Part shown: in pieces, positions 55,755 to 64,000 of the stretch
Layout of the letters: each line of letters begins with the position of its first letter
How positions within the stretch are numbered: the stretch's first letter is position 1
NCBI GenBank assembly: GCA_024698705.1
Contig: JAILQX010000047.1
Coordinates: forward strand, 62,001 to 126,000
Source of the DNA: Lachnospiraceae bacterium
GTDB taxonomy: Bacteria; Bacillota; Clostridia; Lachnospirales; Lachnospiraceae
Direction of reading: 5' to 3'
Length of the DNA: 64,000 nt
The notes under the pieces: generated by a model
Databases searched by the model: none
What the model was told of the DNA's origin: nothing
Seen by the model: only the letters and a program-made list of their open reading frames with translations
Program-made: the position numbers and the translations under genes

Positions 55755-56933
55755 ATGAGAGACGAATGTTACTATAATGATTATGATAGAAAAGACAATC
55801 TTCATTTTGATTCGAAGGTTGTACACGGTGCTTTGGGCTGCGACCCCATGACGGGCTCGCTCAGTTTTCCGATATTCCAGACAGCTACATTTAAGCACAG
55901 GGAATTCGATGTGGGAACAGGATTTTATTATTCGAGACTTCAGAATCCCACAAGGCAGGAACTGGAGCGTACCATGGCCATACTGGAGGAAGGCTCGGAA
56001 GCATTTGCATTTACTTCGGGACAGGCAGCCAACATGTCGGTCTTCGGTATGCTTAAGGGCGGCGATCATGTCATTCTTTCGGATGATCTTTACGGAGGCA
56101 CCTACCGTATAGCTGAGGATATATTCAGAAGTCTGGGGATAGATTTTGAATATGTGGACATGTCGGATATAGAGAACCTTGAAGCGGCCATGAGGGACTG
56201 CACAAGGATGGTATTTCTTGAGACCCCGACCAATCCGATGATGAGGGTTTCGGATATCAGAAAGGTGGCTGAGGTCGCTCACAGATACAATGCCGTATTT
56301 GTTGTGGACAATACATTCCTCACACCTTATTTCCAGAGACCGATCCCGCTCGGTGCGGACATCGTCGTACATTCCGGTACAAAGTATATCTGCGGACACA
56401 ATGATGTCATTGCCGGCATCGTGGTCATAAAGGACGAGACATATTCGGATCATTTCAGACTTCAGTTAAAGAGCAGGGGCAACGGCCTCGGACCCATGGA
56501 TTCCTGGCTGCTCATCCGCGGTCTGAAGACGCTCTCGCTACGTATGGAGAAGCATGATGCGAATGCGAAGATAGTTGCGGAGTGGCTGCGCAAGCATCCC
56601 AAGGTAAAGAAGGTTTATTATGCGGGCTTTGAGGATCATAAGGGATATGCGATAAGCAAGTCCCAGTCTACCGGATTCGGCGGCATGATCTCATTTGAGC
56701 TTGACAGTATGGAGAGTGTAAGAAAACTGCTTTCGGATGTGAAGATGGTATTATTTGCGGAAAGCCTCGGGGGAACCGAGACTCTGGTCACCTATCCGCT
56801 CACGCAGACTCACGAATCCATACCCGCGGATATCAGAGAACAGCTCGGTATCAATGAAAGGTTCATAAGGATATCAATCGGTATAGAGGATGTCAGAGAC
56901 ATCATAGCAGATCTGGAGCAGGCACTTGCCTGA
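55755..56933 (+). CDS. Trans-sulfuration PLP enzyme (cystathionine lyase/synthase type)
   Basis: The 392-residue Cys/Met-metabolism PLP enzyme has the substrate tyrosine region FYYSRLQNPTRQELE, the cofactor segment FTSGQAANMSVF, FLETPTNPMMRVSDI, VVDNTFLTPYFQRP, PLP Lys210 in HSGTKYICGHND, and LGGTETLVTYPLTQTH. The family includes cystathionine gamma-synthase, gamma- and beta-lyase, methionine gamma-lyase and O-acetylhomoserine sulfhydrylase; which one cannot be settled by eye. It is monocistronic, ended by a strong terminator. SD is GAGGGCGGG. Confidence 0.9.
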   Translation: MRDECYYNDYDRKDNLHFDSKVVHGALGCDPMTGSLSFPIFQTATFKHREFDVGTGFYYSRLQNPTRQELERTMAILEEGSEAFAFTSGQAANMSVFGMLKGGDHVILSDDLYGGTYRIAEDIFRSLGIDFEYVDMSDIENLEAAMRDCTRMVFLETPTNPMMRVSDIRKVAEVAHRYNAVFVVDNTFLTPYFQRPIPLGADIVVHSGTKYICGHNDVIAGIVVIKDETYSDHFRLQLKSRGNGLGPMDSWLLIRGLKTLSLRMEKHDANAKIVAEWLRKHPKVKKVYYAGFEDHKGYAISKSQSTGFGGMISFELDSMESVRKLLSDVKMVLFAESLGGTETLVTYPLTQTHESIPADIREQLGINERFIRISIGIEDVRDIIADLEQALA

Positions 56934-56954
56934 TACAAAACACATGGAAAATAA

Positions 56955-56986
56955 ACATGCAATGCCCCAAGGGGCATTGCATTTGT
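56955..56986 (+). terminator. Terminator behind the cystathionine-type gene
   Basis: ATGCAATGCCCC (56957-56968) pairs with GGGGCATTGCAT (56971-56982), leaving a tight loop. Confidence 0.8.
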
Positions 56987-57052
56987 GTGTCACGACCGGG
57001 AAAAGCAAAGATGCAAGGGTCGCGGACAAAAGAAAGGATAAGTTAAAGCAAT

Positions 57053-57922
57053 ATGATAATCCCGTTTACAAAGATGCAGGCATATGGAAATGATTACGTA
57101 TATGTCAATGCGGACAAGGTAATGGTCGACGACTGGTCGAAGCTGGCAATTAAGATATCCGACAGGCACTTCGGTGTCGGCAGCGACGGATTGATACTCA
57201 TCTGTCCGTCAGATGTGTGCGATTTCCGAATGAGGGTATTCGATCCTGACGGTACGGAGTGCGAGATGTGTGGCAATGCCTTAAGGAGCGTTTCGAAATA
57301 CGTATATCACTACGGAATGACCGATAAGACGAAATTCTCAATAGAGACCATAGGAGGCTTGCAGCAGGTCGGGCTCGATGTTAAGGACGGGGAAGTCGTG
57401 AACATCCATGCGGACATAGGAAAGCCTGTATTTGATATGGACAGGATACCTGTCGTTCCGGAGCCGGAGATGATGAATGCAATGTCGGGGGCTAAGGAAT
57501 TCTTCAGTGTTCCCGTACAGATCGATGACAGAGAATTCGTCATGTCATCATTGTCATGGGGCAATCCTCACACGGTCATGTTCATAGATGATGTGGACAC
57601 GCTTGATATTAAAAAATACGGCCCGCTGATCGAAAACCATAAGATATTTACAAAGAGGACGAATGTTACATTTGCACAGGTAACAGATGAGAACAATATA
57701 AAGATAAGAGAATGGGAAAGAGGCGTCGGAGAGACCATAGGCTGCGGTACCGGCTGCTGTACGGCGGTCGTATTTGCTGCAAGACTCGGTCTTACAGGCA
57801 GACACGTCGATGTGATGCAGATAGGCGGTATGCTGCACGTGGATTGGGATGACGACGATCATGTCCATATGGTCGGACCGTCACACGTTGTGTATGAAGG
57901 AGAGTATATCTATGAAGCTTGA
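57053..57922 (+). CDS. dapF: Diaminopimelate epimerase
   Basis: The 289-residue enzyme converts LL- to meso-diaminopimelate for lysine and peptidoglycan. The two catalytic cysteines are present: Cys73 in CEMCGNALRS and Cys231 in GETIGCGTGCC. KMQAYGNDYVYV at the start and SWGNPHTVMF are also diagnostic. It overlaps murE by 11 bases, and the pairing makes sense because MurE adds the product to the muropeptide. SD AAAGGA. Confidence 0.95.
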   Translation: MIIPFTKMQAYGNDYVYVNADKVMVDDWSKLAIKISDRHFGVGSDGLILICPSDVCDFRMRVFDPDGTECEMCGNALRSVSKYVYHYGMTDKTKFSIETIGGLQQVGLDVKDGEVVNIHADIGKPVFDMDRIPVVPEPEMMNAMSGAKEFFSVPVQIDDREFVMSSLSWGNPHTVMFIDDVDTLDIKKYGPLIENHKIFTKRTNVTFAQVTDENNIKIREWERGVGETIGCGTGCCTAVVFAARLGLTGRHVDVMQIGGMLHVDWDDDDHVHMVGPSHVVYEGEYIYEA

Positions 57923-59468
57923 CAAACTGCTTTCGGGCATAAAATATGACATATTGCAGGGCAATATCGATATCGATATATCGGATGTCGAATACGACAG
58001 CAGAAAGGTGAAGGAAGGCGCATTGTTTGTATGTCTCAGCGGCTTTGAGACAGACGGACACGCTTATATCAATCGCGCTCATGCGCTCGGAGCCACAGCA
58101 GTCCTGGTTGAGAAAGGTCTTGAAGCATGTCATGAGGCAATGCAGAAAAAAGCGACAGAAGACGGTTTCGGAGATACCTATGTGCCCTGTAACATGACAG
58201 TTGTCAAGGTTGATGATGCAAAGAAGGCGCTTGCGCTTCTGTCCGCAACATGGTTCGGAAATCCGGCAGACAGGCTCACGATAATCGGTCTGACAGGGAC
58301 AAAGGGCAAGACGACCACGGCTCATATGATCAAAAAGATACTTGAAACCGCCGGTCATAAGACAGGTATGATCGGAACCATAGGAACATATATCTGCGAT
58401 GAAAAGATCGAAACAAAGAATACCACACCGCAGTCGTATGAACTGCACAGCCTGTTTGCAAAAATGGTTGACAAAGGCTGCGATCATTGCGTAATGGAAG
58501 TATCAAGCCAGGCGCTCAAACTGGACAGGACCTTTGGGATAAAGTTTGAGTACGGTGCATTTTTAAATATCTCGCCGGATCACATCGGTCCCGGAGAACA
58601 TGTGGATTTTGAAGATTATTTCGAATGCAAGAAGAAGTTGTTTTCCCAGTGTAACGCCCTTGTTATAAATACGGATGACAAGCACGGCAGGGAACTGGCG
58701 GGAGGCGAGGCTGCACTTCGCGTCCCTTCGGGCAGGGTCTATACCGTTTCCACATATGAGAAGGCAGACTGGTACACGACGTCACACGAAGACATATGGA
58801 AGCCTGACCTTCTTGGAACAAAGATAAGTGTCAGATCGGATGAGATACCGGAAAGCGAAGGGGATTATATCATTCCGATGCCGGGGCGTTTCAATGCGGA
58901 AAATGCGCTCATCGCGATCGCCATTTGCGCAAAGTGCGGTGTTAAGAGTGAAGATCTGGCCGAAGGCCTTAAGAATACAAGTGTCAAAGGCAGGACCCAG
59001 GTCATCAGGGAAGCATCGGATACGGCCACATTTATCATAGATTATGCTCACAATGCTCTCAGTATGGAGAGTCTGCTCAGCATGCTCAAGGGTTATAAGC
59101 CCAACAGGCTTATCTGTCTCTTCGGGGGGGGAGGCAACAAGCCCAAACAGCGAAGATACGACATGGGTGAGGCAGCGGGCAAATATGCGGATCTGACGAT
59201 CCTCACGGAGGACAACCCCAGATACGAAGAGATTGAAAATATCAACAACGACATCATAGTAGGTCTGAACGTACACCATGGCAAATACATGATCATAATA
59301 GACAGAAAGAAAGCCATCGAGTACCTTATCGATAACGCCAAGCCCGGTGATATCGTTGCACTCATCGGCAAGGGTCATGAGACTTATCAGGATGTCAAAG
59401 GCGTGAAAACGTATTTCAGTGAAGAAGAGATCATAAAAGATTACGTGAAGAACAGGAAAACGGAGTAA
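57912..59468 (+). CDS. murE: UDP-MurNAc-tripeptide synthetase (MurE)
   Basis: The 518-residue Mur ligase starts at ATG 57912 (GGAGAG 6-11 bases upstream), inside the last codons of dapF. Visible: N-terminal UMP-binding domain (DVEYDSRKVKEGALFVCLSG), ATP loop GLTGTKGKTTTAHM, the Glu/His region DHIGPGEHVDFEDYFECKK with the lysine that becomes carbamylated nearby, FIIDYAHNALSMESLL, and TEDNPRYEEIENI. DNPR is the motif of ligases that add meso-diaminopimelate rather than lysine, which agrees with the overlapping dapF. It acts in the cytoplasm. Confidence 0.95.
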   Translation: MKLDKLLSGIKYDILQGNIDIDISDVEYDSRKVKEGALFVCLSGFETDGHAYINRAHALGATAVLVEKGLEACHEAMQKKATEDGFGDTYVPCNMTVVKVDDAKKALALLSATWFGNPADRLTIIGLTGTKGKTTTAHMIKKILETAGHKTGMIGTIGTYICDEKIETKNTTPQSYELHSLFAKMVDKGCDHCVMEVSSQALKLDRTFGIKFEYGAFLNISPDHIGPGEHVDFEDYFECKKKLFSQCNALVINTDDKHGRELAGGEAALRVPSGRVYTVSTYEKADWYTTSHEDIWKPDLLGTKISVRSDEIPESEGDYIIPMPGRFNAENALIAIAICAKCGVKSEDLAEGLKNTSVKGRTQVIREASDTATFIIDYAHNALSMESLLSMLKGYKPNRLICLFGGGGNKPKQRRYDMGEAAGKYADLTILTEDNPRYEEIENINNDIIVGLNVHHGKYMIIIDRKKAIEYLIDNAKPGDIVALIGKGHETYQDVKGVKTYFSEEEIIKDYVKNRKTE

Positions 59469-59501
59469 TAAGACGGCTGGATCATCGAAAGGGATCATTA
59501 T

Positions 59502-59981
59502 ATGGCTTCAAAAGAGGAAAAGACAAATGTGATGAGGCTTCTGGATCAGAAGAAGATAGCCTATAAGCATTACACATATGAAGGTGACGGAACAATGACA
59601 GGTGAGGAGATCGCAGGCATCCTCGGAGAGGATCCCGATCGTGTATTCAAGACACTTGTGACCACCAACGGAAAAAATACTTATTTTGTATTCATGGTCC
59701 CCGTAAACTGCGAACTGGACTTAAAGAAGGCAGCAAAAGCCGTCGGAGAGAAGTCCATAGAGATGGTCAGGGCAAAGGAACTTCTCGGCCTTACAGGCTA
59801 CATACACGGCGGCTGTTCACCTATAGGCATGAAAAAGCAGTTTAGGACAACCTGCCACGAAACGGCACTTAACTGTGACACGATCCTGTTCAGTGCAGGC
59901 AAGATAGGATATCAGGTCGAAACGGCTCCGAGAGAACTCGAGAAGTTTATGAAAATAGAGTTCGCGGATATCACGATCTGA
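59502..59981 (+). CDS. ybaK: Cys-tRNA(Pro)/misacyl-tRNA deacylase, YbaK type
   Basis: The 159-residue protein is a YbaK/EbsC editing domain: VMRLLDQKKIAYKHYTYE, TGEEIAGILGEDPDRVFKTLV, FVMVPVNCELDLKKAAKA, the catalytic-Lys region and GYIHGGCSPIGMKK followed by DTILFSAGKIGYQVETAP. It hydrolyses misacylated Cys-tRNA(Pro) and prevents mistranslation. It lies 33 bases behind murE and may be co-transcribed. An imperfect hairpin (TGTTCGA/TCGAACA, 59993-60012, followed by A residues) comes after it. Confidence 0.92.
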   Translation: MASKEEKTNVMRLLDQKKIAYKHYTYEGDGTMTGEEIAGILGEDPDRVFKTLVTTNGKNTYFVFMVPVNCELDLKKAAKAVGEKSIEMVRAKELLGLTGYIHGGCSPIGMKKQFRTTCHETALNCDTILFSAGKIGYQVETAPRELEKFMKIEFADITI

Positions 59982-60060
59982 TAAATAAAACGTGTTCGAA
60001 GACTATCGAACAAAAAGCATTTCATAAACTCAAAAAATCCCTAAATATCAAAATTACATA

Positions 60061-60088
60061 TTGACATGTACCATAATTGTAGTAATAT
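60061..60088 (+). promoter_or_regulatory. Promoter of the metal-resistance operon
   Basis: Perfect TTGACA (60061-60066), 16-bp spacer, TAATAT (60083-60088). Confidence 0.85.
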
Positions 60089-60094
60089 GAATAT

Positions 60095-60126
60095 ATGAAC
60101 AGTCATTCATGTGAATAAACGTTCAT
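60095..60126. promoter_or_regulatory. Tandem ArsR/SmtB-type operators
   Basis: ATGAA-CAGTCA-TTCAT (60095-60110) and GTGAA-TAAACG-TTCAT (60111-60126) are adjoining inverted repeats with TGAA/TTCA half-sites, like those bound by SmtB/CzrA repressors. They lie at the predicted transcription start, so the ArsR-type protein encoded next probably represses its own operon here until Zn or Cd binds. Confidence 0.7.
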
Positions 60127-60202
60127 ACGAACAAGAGACCACAAACGATGTAAATTATTTTCTGTTTATCATCACCAGTTTTCGAAAAGGAGCCGGACCT
60201 AT

Positions 60203-60493
60203 ATGAAGATGCCTTCGGAGGAAGAGATATATGATCTGTCAGATTTCTTTAAGATCTTCGGTGACAGTACCAGGATCAAGATACTGTCAGTACTGAGACA
60301 GGGTGAGAGCGGGGTACAGTCTCTTGCCGATAAGGTAGAGATGTCACAGTCTGCGGTCAGTCATCAGCTGAACACCTTAAGACTTGCTAATCTGGTAAAA
60401 AAGCGCAGGGAAGGCAAAACCATTTTCTACAGCCTTGCAGACGATCATATCGCGACGATACTTGATATGGGACTTGAACATATAAACGAATAA
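60203..60493 (+). CDS. ArsR/SmtB metal-sensing repressor
   Basis: The 96-residue winged-helix repressor has LSDFFKIFGDSTRIKILSVL, recognition helix MSQSAVSHQLNTLRLANLV, and a wing RREGKTIFYSL. The last helix reads DDHIATILDMGLEHINE, which fits the alpha-5 zinc site DxHx10HxxE of SmtB/CzrA; the alpha-3 CxC site of CadC/ArsR is missing. This predicts a Zn (or Co) sensor. SD AAAGGAG. The next genes encode the HMA protein and the P-type ATPase. Confidence 0.92.
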   Translation: MKMPSEEEIYDLSDFFKIFGDSTRIKILSVLRQGESGVQSLADKVEMSQSAVSHQLNTLRLANLVKKRREGKTIFYSLADDHIATILDMGLEHINE

Positions 60494-60541
60494 GTAAGGA
60501 CAAAATTTATCAAATCATTACATACAAAGGAGATATATATC

Positions 60542-60763
60542 ATGGTAAAGACATTTATTCTTGAAGACCTGGATTGTGCACATTGTGCAGCAAAGATCGA
60601 GGAAGAGGTAGGAAAGCTTGAAGGAGTTCTTAAGAGCACATGCACATTCCTTACACAGAAGCTTACATTGGAGATTGACGAATCCAAGGCAGGAAGCATC
60701 ACAAAGGATGTAAAGAAGGTTGTTAAGAAATTTGAGCCTGATGTTACGGTTGTAGAACAATGA
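60542..60763 (+). CDS. Free-standing HMA metal-binding protein
   Basis: The 73-residue protein is one heavy-metal-associated domain. The metal site is DLDCAHCAAKIE (Cys12 and Cys15) and the fold pattern is beta-alpha-beta-beta-alpha-beta. The Asp before the first Cys (DCxxC) is typical of Zn/Cd/Pb domains, in contrast to the MxCxxC of copper chaperones. It probably hands metal to, or regulates, the ATPase encoded 82 bases downstream, which has no N-terminal HMA domain of its own. SD AAAGGAG. Confidence 0.9.
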   Translation: MVKTFILEDLDCAHCAAKIEEEVGKLEGVLKSTCTFLTQKLTLEIDESKAGSITKDVKKVVKKFEPDVTVVEQ

Positions 60764-60844
60764 TATTAGATGTCTCCGGTAGTCCGGGGACATCTGTTTA
60801 TGCAGAAATATTTGCCTTCATAAGGCATTTACCCGGTGAGGATC

Positions 60845-62731
60845 ATGAGTAAAAGATTAAAGAAAAGGTTGATCAGAATAGTTATCTGCCTCGTTGCATT
60901 TATTGCAGCAATGGTAGCCGACAGACTGATCATAAAGGAAGAAGGCGGGATACCGTATTACGTCATGTTCGCGGTGATCTACATCGCGATAGGCTATGAT
61001 GTCATAAAGAAAGCATTTACCAAACTCATACACGGCAAACCTATGGATGAAAACTTTTTGATGGTGATAGCAAGTGTAGGAGCATTCTTTATAAGCGAGT
61101 GTGACGAGGCGGTCGCTGTAATGCTGTTCTATCAGATAGGTGAATGGTTCCAGGCATATGCCGTAGGCAGGTCAAGGGCTTCCATAAAGGACCTGATGGA
61201 TATAAGACCGGATTACGCAAATCTCATTACGGATGATGGAGAGAAGACCGTGGATCCGACAGAGGTTTCGCTTGGAGATATCATTCTTATCAAGCCCGGT
61301 GAGAAGGTTCCGCTCGACGGCGTTATCATTGACGGAAATACGACATTGGATACAATGGCACTGACAGGTGAAAGTGTTCCGAGAGAGGCATTGTGCGGAG
61401 ATCGGATCATATCGGGATGTATCAATCTTACCAATGTTGTAAAGGTTAAGGTTGAAAAGGAATTCGGCGATTCTACTGTCGCAAAGATACTCGATCTTGT
61501 GGAAAATGCGACAGCCAAGAAGGCCAAAACAGAAAATTTCATAACAAAGTTTGCAAGATATTACACACCTGTGGTGGTCATTCTTGCACTCAGTGTCTTG
61601 CTGATACCAACGCTTATATTCGGAGGAGAATTCCTGACTTGGCTCTACAGGGCACTGTCATTTCTTGTAATATCATGTCCGTGTGCATTGGTCATAAGCA
61701 TTCCTCTGGGATTCTTCGGAGGAATAGGCGGTGCGGGCAAGGCGGGTATTCTTGTTAAGGGCAGCAGTTATCTTGAGATGCTTGCCGATGTTGATACCGT
61801 AGTCATGGATAAGACGGGGACGCTGACAAAGGGCGTATTTGATGTTAACAGCATCGTCGCAAAGCGTGCAGACGAGGCGGACAGGATGCTTGAGCTTGCG
61901 GCGCTTGCAGAGAGTTATTCGTCTCATCCGATCTCACTGTCCCTTAAGAAAGCATATGAGAGCAAAGGAGAACTTGATAAGAACAGGCTCGGAGAGGTCA
62001 GCGAGATAGCGGGTAAAGGTGTTGTCGCAGAGGTGGACGGCGCCAAGGTATATGTGGGTAACGCGGGACTGATGGAGTTGTATGAGTTCAAAGCGGACAT
62101 GCCGGAAGATGAAGGTCAGACGATCTGTCATGTGGCAACAGAGAACGGATACATGGGTTATATACTGATATCCGATGAGGTAAAGCCGGATGCGGCCGAT
62201 TGTATCAGGAAACTTAAGGATAACGGTGTAAATAAAATAGTTATGTTAACCGGAGACCGTGAGAACGCCGCAAAGCGTGTTGCAGGTCAGACAGGCATCA
62301 CAGAATACTATGCGGGTCTTCTTCCGGGAGACAAGGTTGACAGGGTAGAAGATATAATGGGAGGTCATACGGGCGACGGCAAGGTGGCATTTGTCGGGGA
62401 TGGCATCAATGATGCGCCGGTGCTCGCAAGAGCGGATGTAGGCATCGCTATGGGCGGACTTGGCTCCGATGCAGCCATTGAAGCGGCCGATGTGGTCATC
62501 ATGAACGATGAACCCGTAAAGATCGCGCTTGCAATGAAGATCGCGCGGAAGACAAAGATCATAGTCAAAGAGAATATCGTTTTTGCGATAGGTATAAAAG
62601 TTCTGATACTTATATTTGCGGCACTCGGATTTGCTTCTATGTGGGCTGCGGTATTTGCGGATGTAGGGGTGGCTTTCCTTGCGATCCTGAACTCCATGAG
62701 GACATTGCGTATCGCAAAGAGCGATCGGTAA
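60845..62731 (+). CDS. Zn/Cd/Pb-exporting P-type ATPase (ZntA/CadA type)
   Basis: About 628 residues from ATG 60845 (GGTGAGGA upstream; GTG 60836 is possible but poorer). It has the P1B layout: N-terminal membrane helices, actuator TGES (ALTGESVPRE), CPC in VISCPCALVISIPLGF, phosphorylation Asp322 in DKTGTLTKG, SSHPIS (HP motif), MLTGDRENAAKR and VGDGINDAPVLARADVGIAMG. CPC with the SPL/IPLG environment points to Zn/Cd/Pb rather than Cu. The usual N-terminal HMA domain is absent and is replaced by the separate protein encoded just before. Gene symbol left open because cadA and zntA are not separable by eye. Confidence 0.93.
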   Translation: MSKRLKKRLIRIVICLVAFIAAMVADRLIIKEEGGIPYYVMFAVIYIAIGYDVIKKAFTKLIHGKPMDENFLMVIASVGAFFISECDEAVAVMLFYQIGEWFQAYAVGRSRASIKDLMDIRPDYANLITDDGEKTVDPTEVSLGDIILIKPGEKVPLDGVIIDGNTTLDTMALTGESVPREALCGDRIISGCINLTNVVKVKVEKEFGDSTVAKILDLVENATAKKAKTENFITKFARYYTPVVVILALSVLLIPTLIFGGEFLTWLYRALSFLVISCPCALVISIPLGFFGGIGGAGKAGILVKGSSYLEMLADVDTVVMDKTGTLTKGVFDVNSIVAKRADEADRMLELAALAESYSSHPISLSLKKAYESKGELDKNRLGEVSEIAGKGVVAEVDGAKVYVGNAGLMELYEFKADMPEDEGQTICHVATENGYMGYILISDEVKPDAADCIRKLKDNGVNKIVMLTGDRENAAKRVAGQTGITEYYAGLLPGDKVDRVEDIMGGHTGDGKVAFVGDGINDAPVLARADVGIAMGGLGSDAAIEAADVVIMNDEPVKIALAMKIARKTKIIVKENIVFAIGIKVLILIFAALGFASMWAAVFADVGVAFLAILNSMRTLRIAKSDR

Positions 62732-62750
62732 AGCAAAAAAAACATGCCCG

Positions 62751-62783
62751 GGTCACAGCCTGTAAACGGCTGTGGCCTTTTTT
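62751..62783 (+). terminator. Terminator of the metal-resistance operon
   Basis: GGTCACAGCC (62751-62760) pairs with GGCTGTGGCC (62768-62777; one G-T pair), followed by T6. Confidence 0.9.
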
Positions 62784-62812
62784 GATGCAGAATTTGTATA
62801 ATTTGCTATGGA

Positions 62813-62839
62813 AATCCGTTCGGATTATGATATTATAAT
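62813..62839 (+). promoter_or_regulatory. Promoter region of the malic enzyme gene with palindrome
   Basis: TATAAT (62834-62839) is a consensus -10; no good -35 is seen. AATCCG-TT-CGGATT (62813-62826) is a perfect palindrome just upstream, where the -35 would be, so an activator may bind there. Confidence 0.5.
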
Positions 62840-62888
62840 GCTTGTTAAAATTGTTTTTATAAGGTAAGACCTTGGAACGGAGAGTAAT

Positions 62889-64000
62889 ATGACTATCGCG
62901 GAAAAAGCATTGATGCTTCATGAACAGTGGAACGGTAAACTTGATACAACGGCCAAGAGTGCGGTCAAGACAAGAGAGGATCTTGCTCTTGCTTACACAC
63001 CCGGAGTTGCGGAGCCCTGCAAGGTTATAGCACAGGATAAGGAAGCGGCTTACAAGTACACATGGAAAGCCAATACCATCGCAGTAGTATCCGACGGAAG
63101 TGCGGTACTCGGACTTGGCAATATCGGCCCTGAGGCTGCCATGCCCGTCATGGAAGGCAAAGCCGTACTGTTCAAGGAATTCGGCGGAGTTAATGCTGTG
63201 CCGATATGTTTGGACACTCAGGATACAGAGGAGATCATCAAGACGGTGACATACCTGGCACCAACATTCGGCGGTATCAATCTTGAGGATATTTCGGCTC
63301 CGAGATGTTTTGAGATAGAGAAGAGACTTAAGGAAACACTGGATATCCCTGTATTTCATGACGATCAGCACGGAACAGCAATAGTTGTTCTGGCCGGCAT
63401 AATCAATGCCCTCAAGATCGTAGGCAAGAAGAAAGAGGATTGCAAGATCGTTGTAAACGGTGCGGGAGCAGCGGGAGTGGCGATCACAAAACTTCTTCTG
63501 AATTACGGATTTAAAAATGCCATACTCTGCGACAGAAAGGGTGCGATCAGCTCAAAACGCGATGATCTCAACTCTTCAAAGAAAGAGATGCTTGAGCTCA
63601 CCAATCCGGCTGATGAAAGCGGATCACTTAAGGATGTTATAAAAAACGCTGATATTTTTATCGGAGTTTCCGCCCCGGGTACGGTTACGGGTGAAATGGT
63701 AAAGACCATGAATAAGGATGCCATCATCCTTGCCATGGCAAATCCGGTTCCCGAGATAATGCCTGATGAAGCAAAGGCTGCGGGCGCAAGGATAGTCGGA
63801 ACCGGAAGAAGTGATTTCCCGAATCAGGTCAATAATGTGGTAGCATTTCCGGGTATCTTCAAGGGAGCACTTGAAGGAAGAGCAAAGCAGATCACCGAGG
63901 AAATGAAACTCGCTGCAGCGCTTGCGATAGCTTCACTGGTCCCCGAGGATACATTAAGTGAAGACAATATCATGCCGGAAGCATTTGATCCGCAGGTTGC
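62889..64000 (+). CDS. NAD-type malic enzyme, 3' end missing
   Basis: From ATG 62889 (SD GGAGAG) the frame stays open to the end of the window: about 370 residues, close to the usual 385-440. Diagnostic segments in order: LALAYTPGVAEPCK, SDGSAVLGLGNIGPEAAMPVMEGKAVLFK, DISAPRCFEIE, VFHDDQHGTAIV (metal and substrate site), VVNGAGAAGVAI (NAD-binding GxGxxG), VGVSAPG-type segment and ALANPVPEI-type segment (read as AMANPVPEIMPDEA). It oxidatively decarboxylates malate to pyruvate. The short bacterial form without the phosphotransacetylase fusion cannot be ruled in or out, because the end is cut off. Confidence 0.93.
   Translation, partial: MTIAEKALMLHEQWNGKLDTTAKSAVKTREDLALAYTPGVAEPCKVIAQDKEAAYKYTWKANTIAVVSDGSAVLGLGNIGPEAAMPVMEGKAVLFKEFGGVNAVPICLDTQDTEEIIKTVTYLAPTFGGINLEDISAPRCFEIEKRLKETLDIPVFHDDQHGTAIVVLAGIINALKIVGKKKEDCKIVVNGAGAAGVAITKLLLNYGFKNAILCDRKGAISSKRDDLNSSKKEMLELTNPADESGSLKDVIKNADIFIGVSAPGTVTGEMVKTMNKDAIILAMANPVPEIMPDEAKAAGARIVGTGRSDFPNQVNNVVAFPGIFKGALEGRAKQITEEMKLAAALAIASLVPEDTLSEDNIMPEAFDPQV

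Overview
The window looks like chromosomal DNA from an anaerobic Gram-positive bacterium of the Lachnospiraceae (Butyrivibrio/Pseudobutyrivibrio-like). This rests on a PPi-type phosphofructokinase, a long single-chain PurL, the tig-clpP-clpX-engB order, a MurE with the DNPR (meso-diaminopimelate) motif next to dapF, many lipobox-bearing lipoproteins, and a large operon that I tentatively match from memory to the Lachnospiraceae DUF5716/DUF5717 families. Nearly all genes lie on the + strand; only three (HAD phosphatase, CYTH protein, HD-GYP protein) lie on the - strand. I see no rRNA, tRNA, CRISPR array, insertion sequence or prophage.

Layout. 1-1.5 kb: 3' part of htpG. 1.9-9.2 kb: a 1354-residue membrane-anchored coiled-coil surface protein, then a LytTR response regulator overlapping a hybrid histidine kinase. 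9.2-16.1 kb: a tight four-gene operon of unknown function containing an Ig-like/helical-repeat giant, an Hsp70/actin-fold protein, a TPR-like protein and a membrane-anchored coiled-coil protein; this is my best candidate for an undescribed system. 16.2-18.5 kb: a complete polar amino-acid ABC importer. 18.6-23.5 kb: a GGDEF-GAF-GGDEF-EAL c-di-GMP protein and a beta-helix lipoprotein. 23.6-26.6 kb: a SEC-C protein, a VanZ-like protein and a small conserved unknown, set among repeat-rich intergenic DNA. 26.7-34.7 kb: TetR regulator, purL, an SCP2-like protein, an OFA-type MFS transporter and PPi-phosphofructokinase. 34.9-40.2 kb: glycogen phosphorylase, 4-alpha-glucanotransferase and a membrane protein, a storage-glucan unit. 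40.2-43.1 kb: HAD, CYTH, DHH and DJ-1 family proteins. 43.2-47.1 kb: tig-clpP-clpX-engB protein quality control and ribosome assembly. 47.1-54.3 kb: an operon joining two sugar-type ABC permeases, an efflux-type adaptor, a MacB-core-like protein and a very large solute-binding lipoprotein. 54.4-57 kb: HD-GYP phosphodiesterase and a cystathionine-type PLP enzyme. 57-60 kb: dapF-murE and a YbaK-type deacylase. 60.2-62.7 kb: an ArsR-controlled Zn/Cd efflux unit with a separate HMA protein. 62.9 kb to the end: 5' part of an NAD-type malic enzyme.

Most striking non-coding structures: three pairs of ACAGATAA/TTATCTGT sites, each pair spanning exactly 35 bp and repeating exactly every 73 bp (25482-25662), followed directly by seven CATCAG-type sites mostly 21 bp apart (25704-25838); a seven-unit hairpin array behind the SEC-C gene (24153-24363); a nested inverted-repeat element next to it (24416-24585); and a perfect palindrome GTGTACTA-N7-TAGTACAC at the predicted start of the engB transcript. 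Two c-di-GMP enzymes (18.6 and 54.4 kb) point to active second-messenger signalling. All functional calls are from reading sequence motifs; no database search was run.
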